Assembly: GCA_039696685.1 (NCBI GenBank)
Contig: CP155565.1
Coordinates: 186,001 to 250,000 of the forward strand
From: Vibrio sp. CDRSL-10 TSBA
Lineage (GTDB): Bacteria > Pseudomonadota > Gammaproteobacteria > Enterobacterales > Vibrionaceae
DNA: 64,000 nt
Direction: 5' to 3'
The position numbers and the translations under genes are program-made. Positions 1 to 8,548 of this stretch are shown piece after piece. The first letter of the stretch is position 1; every line of letters starts with the position of its first letter. The notes beneath the pieces are model-generated. The model searched no databases and was not told where the DNA came from. It worked only from the letters and a program-made list of their open reading frames with translations.

Positions 1-63
1 GAACTTGTTTTAAATGCGGTGAGTCTAAGAATGCTTTGAGCTTAAGAATAATACATTAGTGAG

Positions 64-90
64 AAAGCCCTGCTGAGCAGGGCTTTTCTT
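64..90. terminator. Bidirectional hairpin terminator
   Basis: An 11-base arm AAAGCCCTGCT (64-74) pairs with AGCAGGGCTTT (76-86), giving a GC-rich stem with a small loop, A's on the left and T's on the right. It sits 50 bp from the end of the reverse-strand pxpC, so it can end pxpABC transcription and also that of a gene ending left of the window. Bases 1-60 show no supportable gene end. Confidence 0.8.
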
Positions 91-135
91 TATCTGACAG
101 CGCTTAATGATGCGCAATTAAGGTCAACGCCTTGC

Positions 136-1065
136 TCAATAACCAAAAAAGCGCGCCCACTGACACCACACTTCCTGCAAACCTTCCAAATCACCTTTGA
201 CAAAGCGTACGCTCTGGCCGGGTTTGGCCTGAGCCAGGCGCGGCAAGTCGATTTTCGCGACACAACCGATTTTGGGATAACCGCCGATGGTCTGACGATC
301 GTTGAGTAATACTATCGGTTGTCCGTCCGGCGGGAGTTGCACCGAGCCCAGCGCGATGCCTTCCGATAAAATCGGCTCCGATGGCGGATTGACCGCAGGT
401 CCGGTGAGACGATAACCCATACGATCGGCGTGCTGGCTGACCGTAAAGGTACGGGTGAAAAAGGTATGGCGTGCCACATCACTAAAGGCTTCATTCTGGT
501 AGCTCTCGATCACACGCAGGCGCAGTGGCAGATTGTAATCCGGTTTGAGACGAAACGTCATCTGCAGCGGTTTGTTATCCAGCGTGTGGGAGTCGAAATG
601 CAGTCTATCGCCTACCTGCAGTGGCTGGCCATTGTGATGCAATCCACCTAATCCCTCTTTGGCGACGGTAGCAACGCTGCCTAGGTGAGGCCGGACATTA
701 AAACCGCCGCGTACCGCCAGGTAAGCGCGCAGGCCGTTTTTCGGTAAGGCAAACTTGATACGCTGACCTTTATGCGCGCTGAACGTACACCAGTTAGTCA
801 GGGGTGCGCCATCCAGTGTGGCGGCCAGATCGCCGCCTGTGATGGCGAGCTGGCAATCATGCTCTACCTCAAATTCCGCCTGCCCCAAGGTAATTTCCAA
901 TACGGGCACGTTGGCCGGATTACCAAGCAGGTGATTGGCCCAGCTATAGGCATAATCATCCACCGGACCTGATTGCGTGATGCCGAGATGACTCAGACCA
1001 AAGCGACCGAAATCCTGGATCAGGCTGAGCTGGCCGGGTTTAATTGCTGTGATGAAACCGCTCAT
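136..1065 (-). CDS. pxpC: 5-oxoprolinase subunit C (biotin-dependent carboxyltransferase-like)
   Basis: PxpC is the KipA/allophanate hydrolase subunit 2-like part of the ATP-dependent 5-oxoprolinase PxpABC, which turns the damage product 5-oxoproline into glutamate in the cytoplasm. The protein begins MSGFITAIKPGQLSLIQDFG and shows the family signatures GRFGLSHLGITQSGPVDDYA and, near the end, LLNDRQTIGGYPKIGCV. Its length, about 309 residues, is normal. The ATG at 1065 is preferred over an in-frame GTG at 1080 because it overlaps the pxpB stop as ATGA and follows GGGGAC. It is the last gene of a three-gene operon and is intact. Confidence 0.93.
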   Translation of the reverse strand: MSGFITAIKPGQLSLIQDFGRFGLSHLGITQSGPVDDYAYSWANHLLGNPANVPVLEITLGQAEFEVEHDCQLAITGGDLAATLDGAPLTNWCTFSAHKGQRIKFALPKNGLRAYLAVRGGFNVRPHLGSVATVAKEGLGGLHHNGQPLQVGDRLHFDSHTLDNKPLQMTFRLKPDYNLPLRLRVIESYQNEAFSDVARHTFFTRTFTVSQHADRMGYRLTGPAVNPPSEPILSEGIALGSVQLPPDGQPIVLLNDRQTIGGYPKIGCVAKIDLPRLAQAKPGQSVRFVKGDLEGLQEVWCQWARFFGY

Positions 1066-1781
1066 GATGTGCGTCCCCACTGAAATTGTGCCGGGCTAAT
1101 TTCTCCTCCCAGATCGAGAAACTCTTCGCGGCTGATGGCGCGAAATTTGACCCGGGTTCCTATTTCCCAAAGCACCATAGGTGAGTGGTCGGGTGTAAAC
1201 AGCGGTTGCGGACAGTTGCCTATGATGTTCCAGCCACCGGGGGAGGCATTAGGGTAGACCGCGGTCTGATGTTCAGCGATGGCAACACTGCCTTTGGGTA
1301 AGCTGAGACGAGGTGAGGAATGGCGCGCGCGGCGCAGAGGCGTTGCGACTTCGGTCATAAAGGCAAAACCAGGCGCAAAGCCAATCGCACCCACGGTATA
1401 AGTGGGTTCGGTATGCAGGGCAATCACTTGATCGACATCCAGCCCCTGCTGCTGATAAAGGGCAAGATCGGGGCCGACGTCCGGATGATAGTAAACGGGC
1501 AGCTCGACTATTTCTGCGGTGCTCTTCTCCTGGCTAACCGCTTTATCGATGCAGACAATTACTCTTTTTAAAAAGTGTTTGCTGGAGATACGGTAGGGCA
1601 GGTAGTCGATTAAGATGGTTGTGTAAGATGGGGTGACATTCATGATGTAATCACCCAATGCCAAACGGATTCGTCTGGCGATGTCGCCGATAATCAGCGA
1701 AAGCGCGGCAATGGATTCGTTATCAAAACGAATCAGCAGACTGCTTTCGGCGACCGGCTCGATCGAATAATTGAGTTGCAA
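1062..1781 (-). CDS. pxpB: 5-oxoprolinase subunit B (KipI family)
   Basis: PxpB is the KipI/allophanate hydrolase subunit 1-like partner of PxpC and PxpA in 5-oxoproline hydrolysis. The family core AIGFAPGFAFMTEV followed by PRLSLPKGSVAIAEHQTAVYPNASPGGWNIIG is clear. The most likely start is a TTG at 1781, giving MQLNYSIEPVAESSLL, because AAGGA lies 7 bases upstream. A longer reading from 1838 would overlap the end of pxpA and adds an unusual N-terminus. It overlaps pxpC by four bases (ATGA), which suggests translational coupling. Confidence 0.9.
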   Translation of the reverse strand: MQLNYSIEPVAESSLLIRFDNESIAALSLIIGDIARRIRLALGDYIMNVTPSYTTILIDYLPYRISSKHFLKRVIVCIDKAVSQEKSTAEIVELPVYYHPDVGPDLALYQQQGLDVDQVIALHTEPTYTVGAIGFAPGFAFMTEVATPLRRARHSSPRLSLPKGSVAIAEHQTAVYPNASPGGWNIIGNCPQPLFTPDHSPMVLWEIGTRVKFRAISREEFLDLGGEISPAQFQWGRTS

Positions 1782-1812
1782 TTGAAAATCCTTTTTCGTT
1801 TGATGGCCCGGT

Positions 1813-2547
1813 CTATAACAGATCCCGAACCCTGGCAATCAAGGCAATGGCCTCATCGTTATCGCCATGCACACATATGGTGTCTGCTTCAATCGGAATG
1901 ACAAAACCGTCCGCGCTGGTCACTTTGCCGTAATGGGCGATTTGCTGCACCTGACCGAGAATGTCATCTTCATTTTTTAGTACGGCATTAGCCATTGAGC
2001 GCGGAGTCAGGGTCCCGTTTGCTAAATAAGTCCGGTCTGCAAAGGCTTCAAACAGCAGAGGGACGTCGTAGCGGTCTGCAATATCCAGATAGTCCTGGTT
2101 ATTGGATGAAGCCAAGATCATCAGCGGCAGATTGAAGCAGGACACGGCATCGACTACGGCGCGGAAAATGCTTTGGTCGCGCATCATGTCGTTGTATAGC
2201 GCGCCATGTGGTTTGACATAACCAAGCTCGGCATTTTTGCTTTCACACAGGGCTTTTAAAGCGCCGATTTGGTAGATCAGCAGTTCACAGATTTCTTCTT
2301 CATTAAAGGCCATGGAACGTCGCCCGAAGCCTTGCAAATCCGGGTAGCCGGGATGGGCCCCAATCATTACATCGTGCTGCAAGGCCAGGTCGATGGTTTT
2401 GCTCATTACATGCGGGTCTGAGGCGTGAAAACCGCAGGCAATATTGGCCATATCCACATAAGGCATTACCTGGTCATCGGCCCCCATAGTCCAGGCTCCG
2501 AAGCTCTCGCCCATATCGCAATTGAGTTTGATTGTTCGTTTAGTCAC
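1813..2547 (-). CDS. pxpA: 5-oxoprolinase subunit A (LamB/YcsF family)
   Basis: PxpA is the LamB/YcsF family subunit that, with PxpBC, hydrolyses 5-oxoproline to glutamate using ATP. The protein starts LNCDMGESFGAWTMG and carries the family blocks NIACGFHASDP, GAHPGYPDLQGFGRR and YVKPHGALYND, then ends with CVHGDNDEA; the conserved histidines and aspartates are all present. It has 244 residues, the usual length. It starts with GTG at 2547 with AAGGA about ten bases upstream. It is the first gene of the pxpABC operon; a palindrome at 2589-2609 may regulate it. Confidence 0.94.
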   Translation of the reverse strand: MTKRTIKLNCDMGESFGAWTMGADDQVMPYVDMANIACGFHASDPHVMSKTIDLALQHDVMIGAHPGYPDLQGFGRRSMAFNEEEICELLIYQIGALKALCESKNAELGYVKPHGALYNDMMRDQSIFRAVVDAVSCFNLPLMILASSNNQDYLDIADRYDVPLLFEAFADRTYLANGTLTPRSMANAVLKNEDDILGQVQQIAHYGKVTSADGFVIPIEADTICVHGDNDEAIALIARVRDLL

Positions 2548-3041
2548 CGGCTTACTGTCCTTGAGGGTTAAAGGATGAATCTTACAGCGTAAAGCGTCAT
2601 ACGCTTTACTCGTTTTATGCTTGCTGTCTTTGCTTGTTCACAGTTTGTGCATACTCTTTTTTATGCGCCACATAAACAGCTTAGGCAATTTTGCCTGTAG
2701 TGATGCAGCCTTGGCGGAGTTTTTGCCTGCCGATGGCTGGCTCAGCATCTGAGGCTAAAAGAGTAATGATTCTAGTGTGCTGTTTCTTCGGGCTTTGTCT
2801 ACATTTTTTTAGTCAAGAGCAGCAACATTGAATGCATATTGGATTGACGCACCGCGGGGCAGTTTCCTCCGGCGGCCAAAAAACAGTGCTGCCAAATCAG
2901 CTAAATAACATCATAGCGCTGATTGCCAGGGGTGTCAGACTTTGGCCTGACTTGCCTCGCTTTGGGTAAAAATCGAAGATTGTTGAATGATCTCAGTAAT
3001 TAATGTCGCTACAATATGTGCAAACGCAAAGGAGGCTAGTC
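2548..3041. other. Intergenic region between divergent pxpA and galE
   Basis: This 494-bp spacer holds the pxpA palindrome (2589-2609) and the galE ribosome binding site GGAGG at 3031-3035. Around 2935-2952 there is a weak inverted repeat (GTCAG...CTGAC). No ORF with gene-like features and no RNA gene was recognised. Confidence 0.6.
2589..2609. promoter_or_regulatory. 21-bp perfect palindrome upstream of pxpA
   Basis: Two 9-base arms, GTAAAGCGT and ACGCTTTAC, flank a 3-base CAT spacer, 42 bp upstream of the pxpA start. There is no T tract, so a terminator is unlikely. It could be an operator or a hairpin in the mRNA leader; the regulator is unknown and none lies beside the operon in this window. 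Confidence 0.5.
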
Positions 3042-4058
3042 ATGAAGGTTTTAGTAACAGGCGGGATGGGGTACATAGGCAGCCACACCTGTATTCAGAT
3101 GATAGAAGCGGGAATGACGCCGGTTATTCTCGACAACCTGTACAACAGTAAATCGAGCGTACTGGCACGAATTGAAAAAGTGACCGGTGTGCAGCCGCAG
3201 TTTGTACAAGGCGACATTCGCGACAAAGCGTTGCTGGTCGAACTGATGCAACACCACCAGATTGAGTCAGTGATTCACTTTGCCGGATTGAAAGCGGTGG
3301 GTGAATCGGTACAAAAGCCGTTGGAATACTACGATAATAACGTTAACGGCACTCTGGTTCTGGTTGATGCAATGCGTGAAGCCGGAGTGAAATCTTTGGT
3401 CTTCAGCTCTTCTGCTACCGTGTATGGCGATCCGGCCAGTGTCCCGATCACGGAAGATTTCCCGACCAGCGCGACCAACCCTTATGGGCGCAGTAAATTG
3501 ATGGTGGAAGAGTGTCTGACGGATTTCCAGGCTGCGAACCCGGACTGGAGCATTACTCTGCTGCGTTACTTTAACCCGGTCGGATCTCATCCGTCAGGTG
3601 AGCTGGGTGAAGACCCGCAAGGTATTCCCAACAATCTGATGCCATTTGTCTCCCAGGTTGCCGTCGGACGCCGTGAATTCTTGTCGGTATTCGGCAGCGA
3701 TTACCCAACCAAAGACGGTACCGGTGTACGTGACTATATCCATGTGATGGATTTGGCTGACGGACATATCGCCGCGTTGCAACGGGTTGGCGCCAAAGCC
3801 GGTCTGCATATTTATAATCTGGGCACTGGTAATGGTTACAGTGTGCTGGAAATGGTGAAAGCCTTTGAACAGGCATCGCAAAAGCCGGTTCCTTATCAAT
3901 TGGTTGCACGTCGCCCGGGTGATATCGCGGAGTGTTGGGCCGATTCAACCAAAGCGCAGCAGGAATTGGGCTGGCAGGCTAAACGTAGCCTGGAAGAGAT
4001 GACCACTGACACCTGGCGCTGGCAGTCAGCGAACCCTCAGGGCTATCCGGACGCATAA
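3042..4058 (+). CDS. galE: UDP-glucose 4-epimerase
   Basis: GalE interconverts UDP-galactose and UDP-glucose (Leloir pathway and supply of surface polysaccharide precursors). The protein starts MKVLVTGGMGYIGSHTC, the NAD-binding Rossmann glycine motif GGMGYIG. The catalytic SSSATVYG is followed by the YGRSK block (Tyr/Lys pair), and RYFNPVGSHPSG and GTGVRDYIHVMDLA are typical. The ATG at 3042 is chosen because GGAGG lies just upstream; a longer reading from 3003 has no such site. It has 338 residues, the normal size. No other gal genes are beside it, so it may be a second copy. Confidence 0.96.
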   Translation: MKVLVTGGMGYIGSHTCIQMIEAGMTPVILDNLYNSKSSVLARIEKVTGVQPQFVQGDIRDKALLVELMQHHQIESVIHFAGLKAVGESVQKPLEYYDNNVNGTLVLVDAMREAGVKSLVFSSSATVYGDPASVPITEDFPTSATNPYGRSKLMVEECLTDFQAANPDWSITLLRYFNPVGSHPSGELGEDPQGIPNNLMPFVSQVAVGRREFLSVFGSDYPTKDGTGVRDYIHVMDLADGHIAALQRVGAKAGLHIYNLGTGNGYSVLEMVKAFEQASQKPVPYQLVARRPGDIAECWADSTKAQQELGWQAKRSLEEMTTDTWRWQSANPQGYPDA

Positions 4059-4085
4059 TCTGGTGCTTTTATCCGAGCGGTAATA

Positions 4086-4122
4086 AAAAAGCCGGTCAGT
4101 TCACTGAACTGACCGGCTTTTT
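4086..4122. terminator. Bidirectional terminator between galE and a chemoreceptor gene
   Basis: A perfect 12-bp stem, GCCGGTCAGTTC (4091-4102) with GAACTGACCGGC (4106-4117), has a 3-base loop, A's on the left and T's on the right. It can serve both galE (+) and the chemoreceptor gene (-). It contains an intact GTTC and an intact GAAC. Confidence 0.88.
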
Positions 4123-4216
4123 GGTCAGATTGTGTCAAAGGTAAGCAGAGGTGTAGCTTATGGGTCAGCCATTACCGATTGAGCCTGTCATTAGCGATCC
4201 ATTCGCAGCATGCTCA

Positions 4217-5642
4217 TCAGTTGGTGTGATAACGCGCCAGAATTTTACTCAGGTTTTCGGTCGCCTGAGCGATGCTGGCAATACCGGCAGACGACTGTTG
4301 CGCTACGTTGCGGATCGCGTTGGACTGGCTGCGGATATCACTCAGTTTCCGCGGCGATGCCATTGGCAACCGAACTCTGCTCTTCAGCCGACGTCGAGAT
4401 TTGAATACTCATATCATTAATGCGTTGGGCAGATTCCGCAATCTGGTTGATATCCTGACCGATATCTGCGACCAGATCACTGCTGCTTTGTGCTTGAGAG
4501 ACGGTTTGCTGCGTCATATCAGCGATGTTTCTGCTCTCAGTTTGCAGTTTTTCTATCATCGACTGAATTTCAACCGTTGCTTTTTGCGTGCGCCCTGCCA
4601 GCGTGCGGACTTCGTCTGCAACTACGGCAAAGCCTCGTCCCTGCTCACCGGCACGAGCGGCTTCAATTGCCGCATTCAGCGCCAGCAGGTTGGTTTGTTC
4701 TGAAATCGCATTAATCGCAGTGATGACTTCGTTAATCTGAATCGCGTTTTCGTTCAGTGTGGTTACTGAAGAGGAAGTCTGCGAAATGAAACGTGATAGT
4801 TGGTTAATTTCATTAATGGCCTGCTCGATACGTTGACGGCTGTTATCCACCTGCAATGCATCTTGCTCAGCCTGTTGTGTCGCTTGCTGTGAAATTCCCG
4901 ACACCTCCTGAGCAGAAGCGGTCATTTCTTCCATCGCCGTGGCAGCAGAATCGAGAGAAGCGTATTGCCGGTGGATCTGGGATTCACTCTCTTTCATTTC
5001 ACGGGCAAAAGCAGTTGAGCTTTCACGCAGAGTGGCTGAGTTGCCTTTTACCGTTACCACCAGATCGGTCAGGGTATCCATCGCGTTATCGAGTGCGCAG
5101 CCGATGGTGCCGAATTCATCACGTCCCGGATGAAAGCCTAGGCGGGAAGTCAAATCACCGTCCGCAATCTTAAGCGTGGTGGTGTAGAGCACCCAAAGCG
5201 CCCCGCCGATAAACGTCGCCACCCAATAAGTAAATACCGCAAACGGGATGGCCCACAGATAAGTCAGAGTAAAAGAGGTCAGTGCAGCAGAGCGGGTTGC
5301 CGCTTCCTGAGCAGAAAAGTCTTCTGACAACGCGAAAATATGGCCATTTTGAGTTTGCGCCGTCGCGGTCACTTGGCCCTTTAAGTATGAGGTCGGGGAC
5401 ATTGTATTGCGGCTTTGTAAACCCGGCAGTGTGTTCAGGTCACCGTGACTCAGCATACCCTGCAATTTATATTCAACCGCCTGTTTTGATTGGATTTCGA
5501 ATTGGCTGAGAGTGTCAAAATAACGCAGAGCGGCCAGGCTTGATATGGCAGCGATAAACAGGGCAAAGATGACCCACATTTTGTCGTTGATGGACATCTT
5601 GATAAACACGCGGTCAATCGTCCTGAATTGAACTTCTTTCAT
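4217..5642 (-). CDS. Methyl-accepting chemotaxis protein (one apparent frameshift)
   Basis: This is an inner-membrane chemoreceptor. It has an N-terminal membrane segment ([17 protein letters not shown]), a short periplasmic domain, a second membrane segment, a HAMP domain ([22 protein letters not shown]) and a signalling domain with the hairpin tip [44 protein letters not shown] precedes the ATG at 5642. The direct frame stops early at 4338, after [10 protein letters not shown]. Removing one T from GTTTC at 4346-4348 restores a standard C-terminus ending in [10 protein letters not shown] at 4217. The periplasmic domain is small and its ligand cannot be inferred. The break is one of 22 at GAAC/GTTC. 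Confidence 0.92.
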
Positions 5643-5780
5643 GGTGACTCCGATGCAGATGAAAGTACGCTTAAAGTCTGCACATCGTACCTCTTAACTT
5701 GCTCTTCATTGCATAAATTTATGCAACGTATGTTATTGAATTGTCATAATTGAGACTTTTGTCATATTTATTGGCGTATG

Positions 5781-5813
5781 AAAAAAGGGTGACCTATTCA
5801 GGCCACCCTTTGT
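5781..5813 (-). terminator. Terminator of tyrP
   Basis: AAAGGGTG (5784-5791) pairs with CACCCTTT (5804-5811). Read on the reverse strand, the stem is followed by a T run, which fits transcription ending just past tyrP. Confidence 0.8.
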
Positions 5814-5861
5814 GGTGTTTTGCATCGATCAAAGTGAGCGATAATCAATGTGTGAAATGGT

Positions 5862-7080
5862 TTAGCCGAGTGCAGGCAAGATTCCGAAGGTAACCATCAG
5901 CTGCGCACCAATGATCACGATGCCGACGATGCCTGTCAGCATCAGAGCCGGAGTGCCACCCATGACCTGGTAGTATTCTTGATCTGAGGTTTGACGGCGA
6001 ACGCGAACGACCATGCTCAGTGGCAGGAAAATCGCCAGTACTGCCAGTGCGATAGCTGCGTAACCCAGAGCCATGATAAAACCCTGCGGGTAGAAACAGC
6101 GCGAACATCAGCGGTGGAATAAAGGTGATCAGAGCGGCAGTGACGCGCTTGGTCGTGCCGCTCTTGTGCGCACTTTTCTTATTGATGGTGTCGCCCATGA
6201 ATTCAAACAGGCCCAGACTCACACCAAGGAAAGAAGTCAGCAGAGCCAGATCAGCAAATACCCCGATAACGTTGCTCAGATTCGATTGATGAACAGTCTG
6301 TGCCAGAGTACCAATCAGCGCTGTCAGGCCTGCGTTTTCGACCAAATCAGGCTGGCTGACCACACCCAAAGTCACGATTTGCCAGAAGACATAAATGATC
6401 AGAGGAATGGCTGAACCAATCACGATCGCTTTGCGCAGTGATGGCGTGTGACCATCAAGGTAGTTCACGATGGCGGGAATACTGCCGTGAAAACCGAATG
6501 AGGTGAAAATGACCGGAATTGACGCGATCACCAGACCTTGGCCCAGAGGCATACTCAGCAGGTAAGATTCCGAAACATTCGGAGCCAGAAAGCTCAGTAC
6601 CATCACCATAGCGATCATTTTACCGGCAAACAGCAGGCGGTTCACTTTGTCGACCGTGCCTGTGCCAATAGTTACAACGGCTGCAACAATCACAGTAAAC
6701 AGCAACGTACCTGTCGTGCCGTTAACCTGGATACCGGCCAGCTCTGAAATACGGCTGGTAAACTGCGCGCCGCCTCCGGCAATGTATGCTGCGCAAAGTG
6801 CGTAGAAAAGGAACAGCATAGCGAAAGTGGCGATCCATTTACCTTTGGTCCCGAGGATCTGTTTGGCCAGGGTGTGAAGCGTGGCACTTTTATCCGCATA
6901 TTGGTGAATTTCCACCATCAGCAATGCGGTAAACGCCATCAGGGCCCATAGGGCGAACATGATCATCAGAGAGGTCGAAAAACCGATTCCTGCCGATGCC
7001 AGCGGCAGAGCCAGCATACCGGCGCCAATCGTGGTACCGGCGATAATCAAAGTACTGCCAAAAAGCTTTGATTTCATCAT
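5862..7080 (-). CDS. tyrP: Tyrosine permease, HAAAP family (one apparent frameshift)
   Basis: This is an inner-membrane proton/aromatic amino acid symporter close to E. coli TyrP. The N-terminus MKSKLFGSTLIIAGTTIGAG and the block AIPVIFTSFGFHGSIPAIVNYLDG match the family; eleven membrane segments are expected. The direct frame is lost after FALF and the C-terminal quarter lies in another frame. Deleting one A from GAAAC at 6094-6096 joins them as FALFYPQGFIMALGYA, the expected family sequence, ending ILPALG at 5862. The start is placed at the MMKSKL methionines (7080/7077); an upstream ATG at 7116 adds a non-conserved tail, and neither start has a good ribosome binding site. Single gene with its own terminator. 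Confidence 0.9.
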
Positions 7081-7082
7081 AG

Positions 7083-7100
7083 TGTAAATATTCTTATACA
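7083..7100. promoter_or_regulatory. Possible TyrR box upstream of tyrP
   Basis: TGTAAA-N6-TATACA differs by one base from the TyrR consensus TGTAAA-N6-TTTACA and lies directly upstream of the proposed tyrP start. Its closeness to the start codon is unusual for an operator, so this is tentative. Confidence 0.35.
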
Positions 7101-7426
7101 ATTGTTGTGGTTGCATAGTGCATTGTGCGAATAATGAACGGTAATAACTGCCATATTCGCTGGATTTTGGCTATTTTGTAGCAGGACTAAGGTTTGGTCA
7201 ATGCGTTTGTAAAAATAAAAATCCAAATCCGTAAATTATTTAGTACAGTTGATTGGGGCCAAGATAATGAGCGGTGAAAGAGTGGAGTGTGCGGGCAACC
7301 TATGATAAACATCATACTTTACTGCAAAATGACTTCCGGTTTTCATTAGGTCGTCATATAAACGGTATAACAAGGAATCTGGTCGCCCAGGGTGGGCAGG
7401 CCTGAACAAAAAGAAGGAGGTCAACA
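7101..7426. other. Intergenic region between tyrP and a short ORF
   Basis: This AT-rich spacer of 326 bp separates two divergent genes. TTCATT (7342-7347) and TATAAC (7366-7371), 18 bp apart, are a weak promoter candidate for the short ORF at 7427. AAGGAGG ends at 7420, a strong ribosome binding site. Nothing else was recognised. Confidence 0.5.
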
Positions 7427-7543
7427 ATGAGTGACCAATCAACCCAGCAAGAAGAGAGTCTGGAGCTGCTCGATGCTCTGGAGATCGGCTTTGCGCTGAC
7501 AGACTATAATGACGGCGAACGTCTCGCTGAAGAGTCGCAATAG
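7427..7543 (+). CDS. Small acidic protein of 38 residues, unknown function
   Basis: An ATG at 7427 lies six bases after AAGGAGG, one of the strongest ribosome binding sites in the window. It opens a 38-residue reading frame: MSDQSTQQEESLELLDALEI, then GFALTDYNDGERLAEESQ. The peptide is very acidic, has no cysteine and no membrane segment, and its centre could form an amphipathic helix (SLELLDALEIG). I do not recognise a family. It stands alone between tyrP and acpH. The evidence for translation is the ribosome binding site and the composition only; conservation in related genomes was not checked. Confidence 0.55.
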   Translation: MSDQSTQQEESLELLDALEIGFALTDYNDGERLAEESQ

Positions 7544-7581
7544 CGACTGATTTGATCGTCGTTACTGTTTTCTTAGCAGAA

Positions 7582-7676
7582 GTGCTTTCTCAGATGAATG
7601 GTGCTTTCTCAGATGAGTAGTGCCTTCACTGATGAACAGTGCCTGCGCAGTTAAACAGCGCTCTCTCACACCGAGT
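7582..7676 (+). repeat. Five imperfect 19-bp tandem repeats
   Basis: Units begin at 7582, 7601, 7620, 7639 and 7658. The first two read GTGCTTTCTCAGATGA plus three variable bases and are nearly identical. The later ones decay (GTGCCTTCACTGATGA, GTGCCTGCGCAGTTAA, GCGCTCTCTCACACCG). The array lies in the spacer before acpH, which itself contains another repeat. Confidence 0.75.
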
Positions 7677-7756
7677 GAAATAAGCATGAACGACGACACT
7701 GTCAGCCAACCTGCTCAACGATAAGCCGGCACACGTTGCTGGCTTTATGGGATACC

Positions 7757-8464
7757 ATGAACTACCTCGCTCACTTACATATTGCCGATCACTGTCAAAG
7801 TAGTCTGTTGGGTAACCTGCTGGGCGATTTTGTGAAAGGTGATCCCGACAGCCAATATGTGGCTCCCATCGCCAGCGGGATTCGTCTGCACCGGCTGGTG
7901 GATGCCTATACTGACAGTCATCCTGTTATACAACATGCCAAACAGTGCTTTAGTGCTGATACCCGTCGTTTCGCACCCATTGCGCTTGATATGTTCTGGG
8001 ATCACTGTCTGGCTAGTCAGTGGGACCACTATCATGACCTGAGTTTATCGCGCTTTGTGCGTCAGGCGCATCAGCGTGTGACCCAAGAGCAAGTCATTAC
8101 AATTGCTGAAGCCACCGAGTTTTCTGAAGACGCTCAGTTTTCTGAAGACACAAAGTTTTCTGAAGCCTGCGCGTTTTCTGAAGCCTCCACGGTTTCTGCA
8201 ACCAACATGTCTCCTCAGCCTATTGCACTGCCGGAGCGTTTTAACCGCGTGTCTGGTGCGATGTGGCAGGGCGGCTGGCTTTAATCTTACGCTGAGCTCA
8301 GCAATATCGAATTTGCTCTGCAGCGTATGTCGCAACGCAGTGTGCGCATGGGCAAGCTGGCTTACTGCTTTGATGGTCTAAGCCGCCATTACTCCCGCTT
8401 AACCGAGCTGTTTGCCGTCCTGTATCCGGATGTATTAGAGAAAGCCAAACGCTCTGAGCTCTGA
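7757..8464 (+). pseudogene. acpH: ACP phosphodiesterase (AcpH) with repeat insertion and in-frame stop
   Basis: AcpH removes 4'-phosphopantetheine from acyl carrier protein. The N-terminus MNYLAHLHIADHCQSSLLGN and LDMFWDHCLASQW match the family. A TAA at 8282-8284 interrupts the frame after AMWQGGWL. The same frame then continues with SYAELSNIEFALQRM and a plausible C-terminus to 8464. A Gln or similar codon is expected there, so CAA to TAA is the simplest change. Residues around 120-155 hold an extra F-S-E repeat segment absent from E. coli AcpH. Truncation would remove about a quarter of the protein. Whether it is a real nonsense mutation or a sequencing error is open. No strong ribosome binding site precedes the ATG. 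Confidence 0.75.
8120..8209 (+). repeat. In-frame 18-bp tandem repeats inside acpH
   Basis: Four to five 18-bp units starting at 8120, 8138, 8156, 8174 and (degenerate) 8192 encode FSEDAQ, FSEDTK, FSEACA, FSEAST and VSATNM. The core TTTTCTGAAG is conserved in the first four. The unit length is a multiple of three, so the reading frame is kept. It sits between the catalytic N-terminal part and LPERFNRVSGAMW. Confidence 0.85.
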
Positions 8465-8548
8465 TACAATTCGCGCCCATTCAACACATTCACATCCGTT
8501 TATGTCTCTGTGTGAGATAAGCCGGTTCATTGTTTAAGAGATTCTGAC

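Noticed and set aside
1..63. 3' end of a gene entering from the left
   Set aside because: All three forward frames stop within about 40 bases and no family can be recognised from so short a stretch.
7582..7676. CRISPR-like array
   Set aside because: Units of 19 bp follow each other without spacers and decay along the array, and no cas genes are present.
8282..8284. Recoding of the acpH stop
   Set aside because: The codon is TAA, which is not used for selenocysteine or pyrrolysine, and there is no structure to support readthrough. A nonsense change or an error is simpler.
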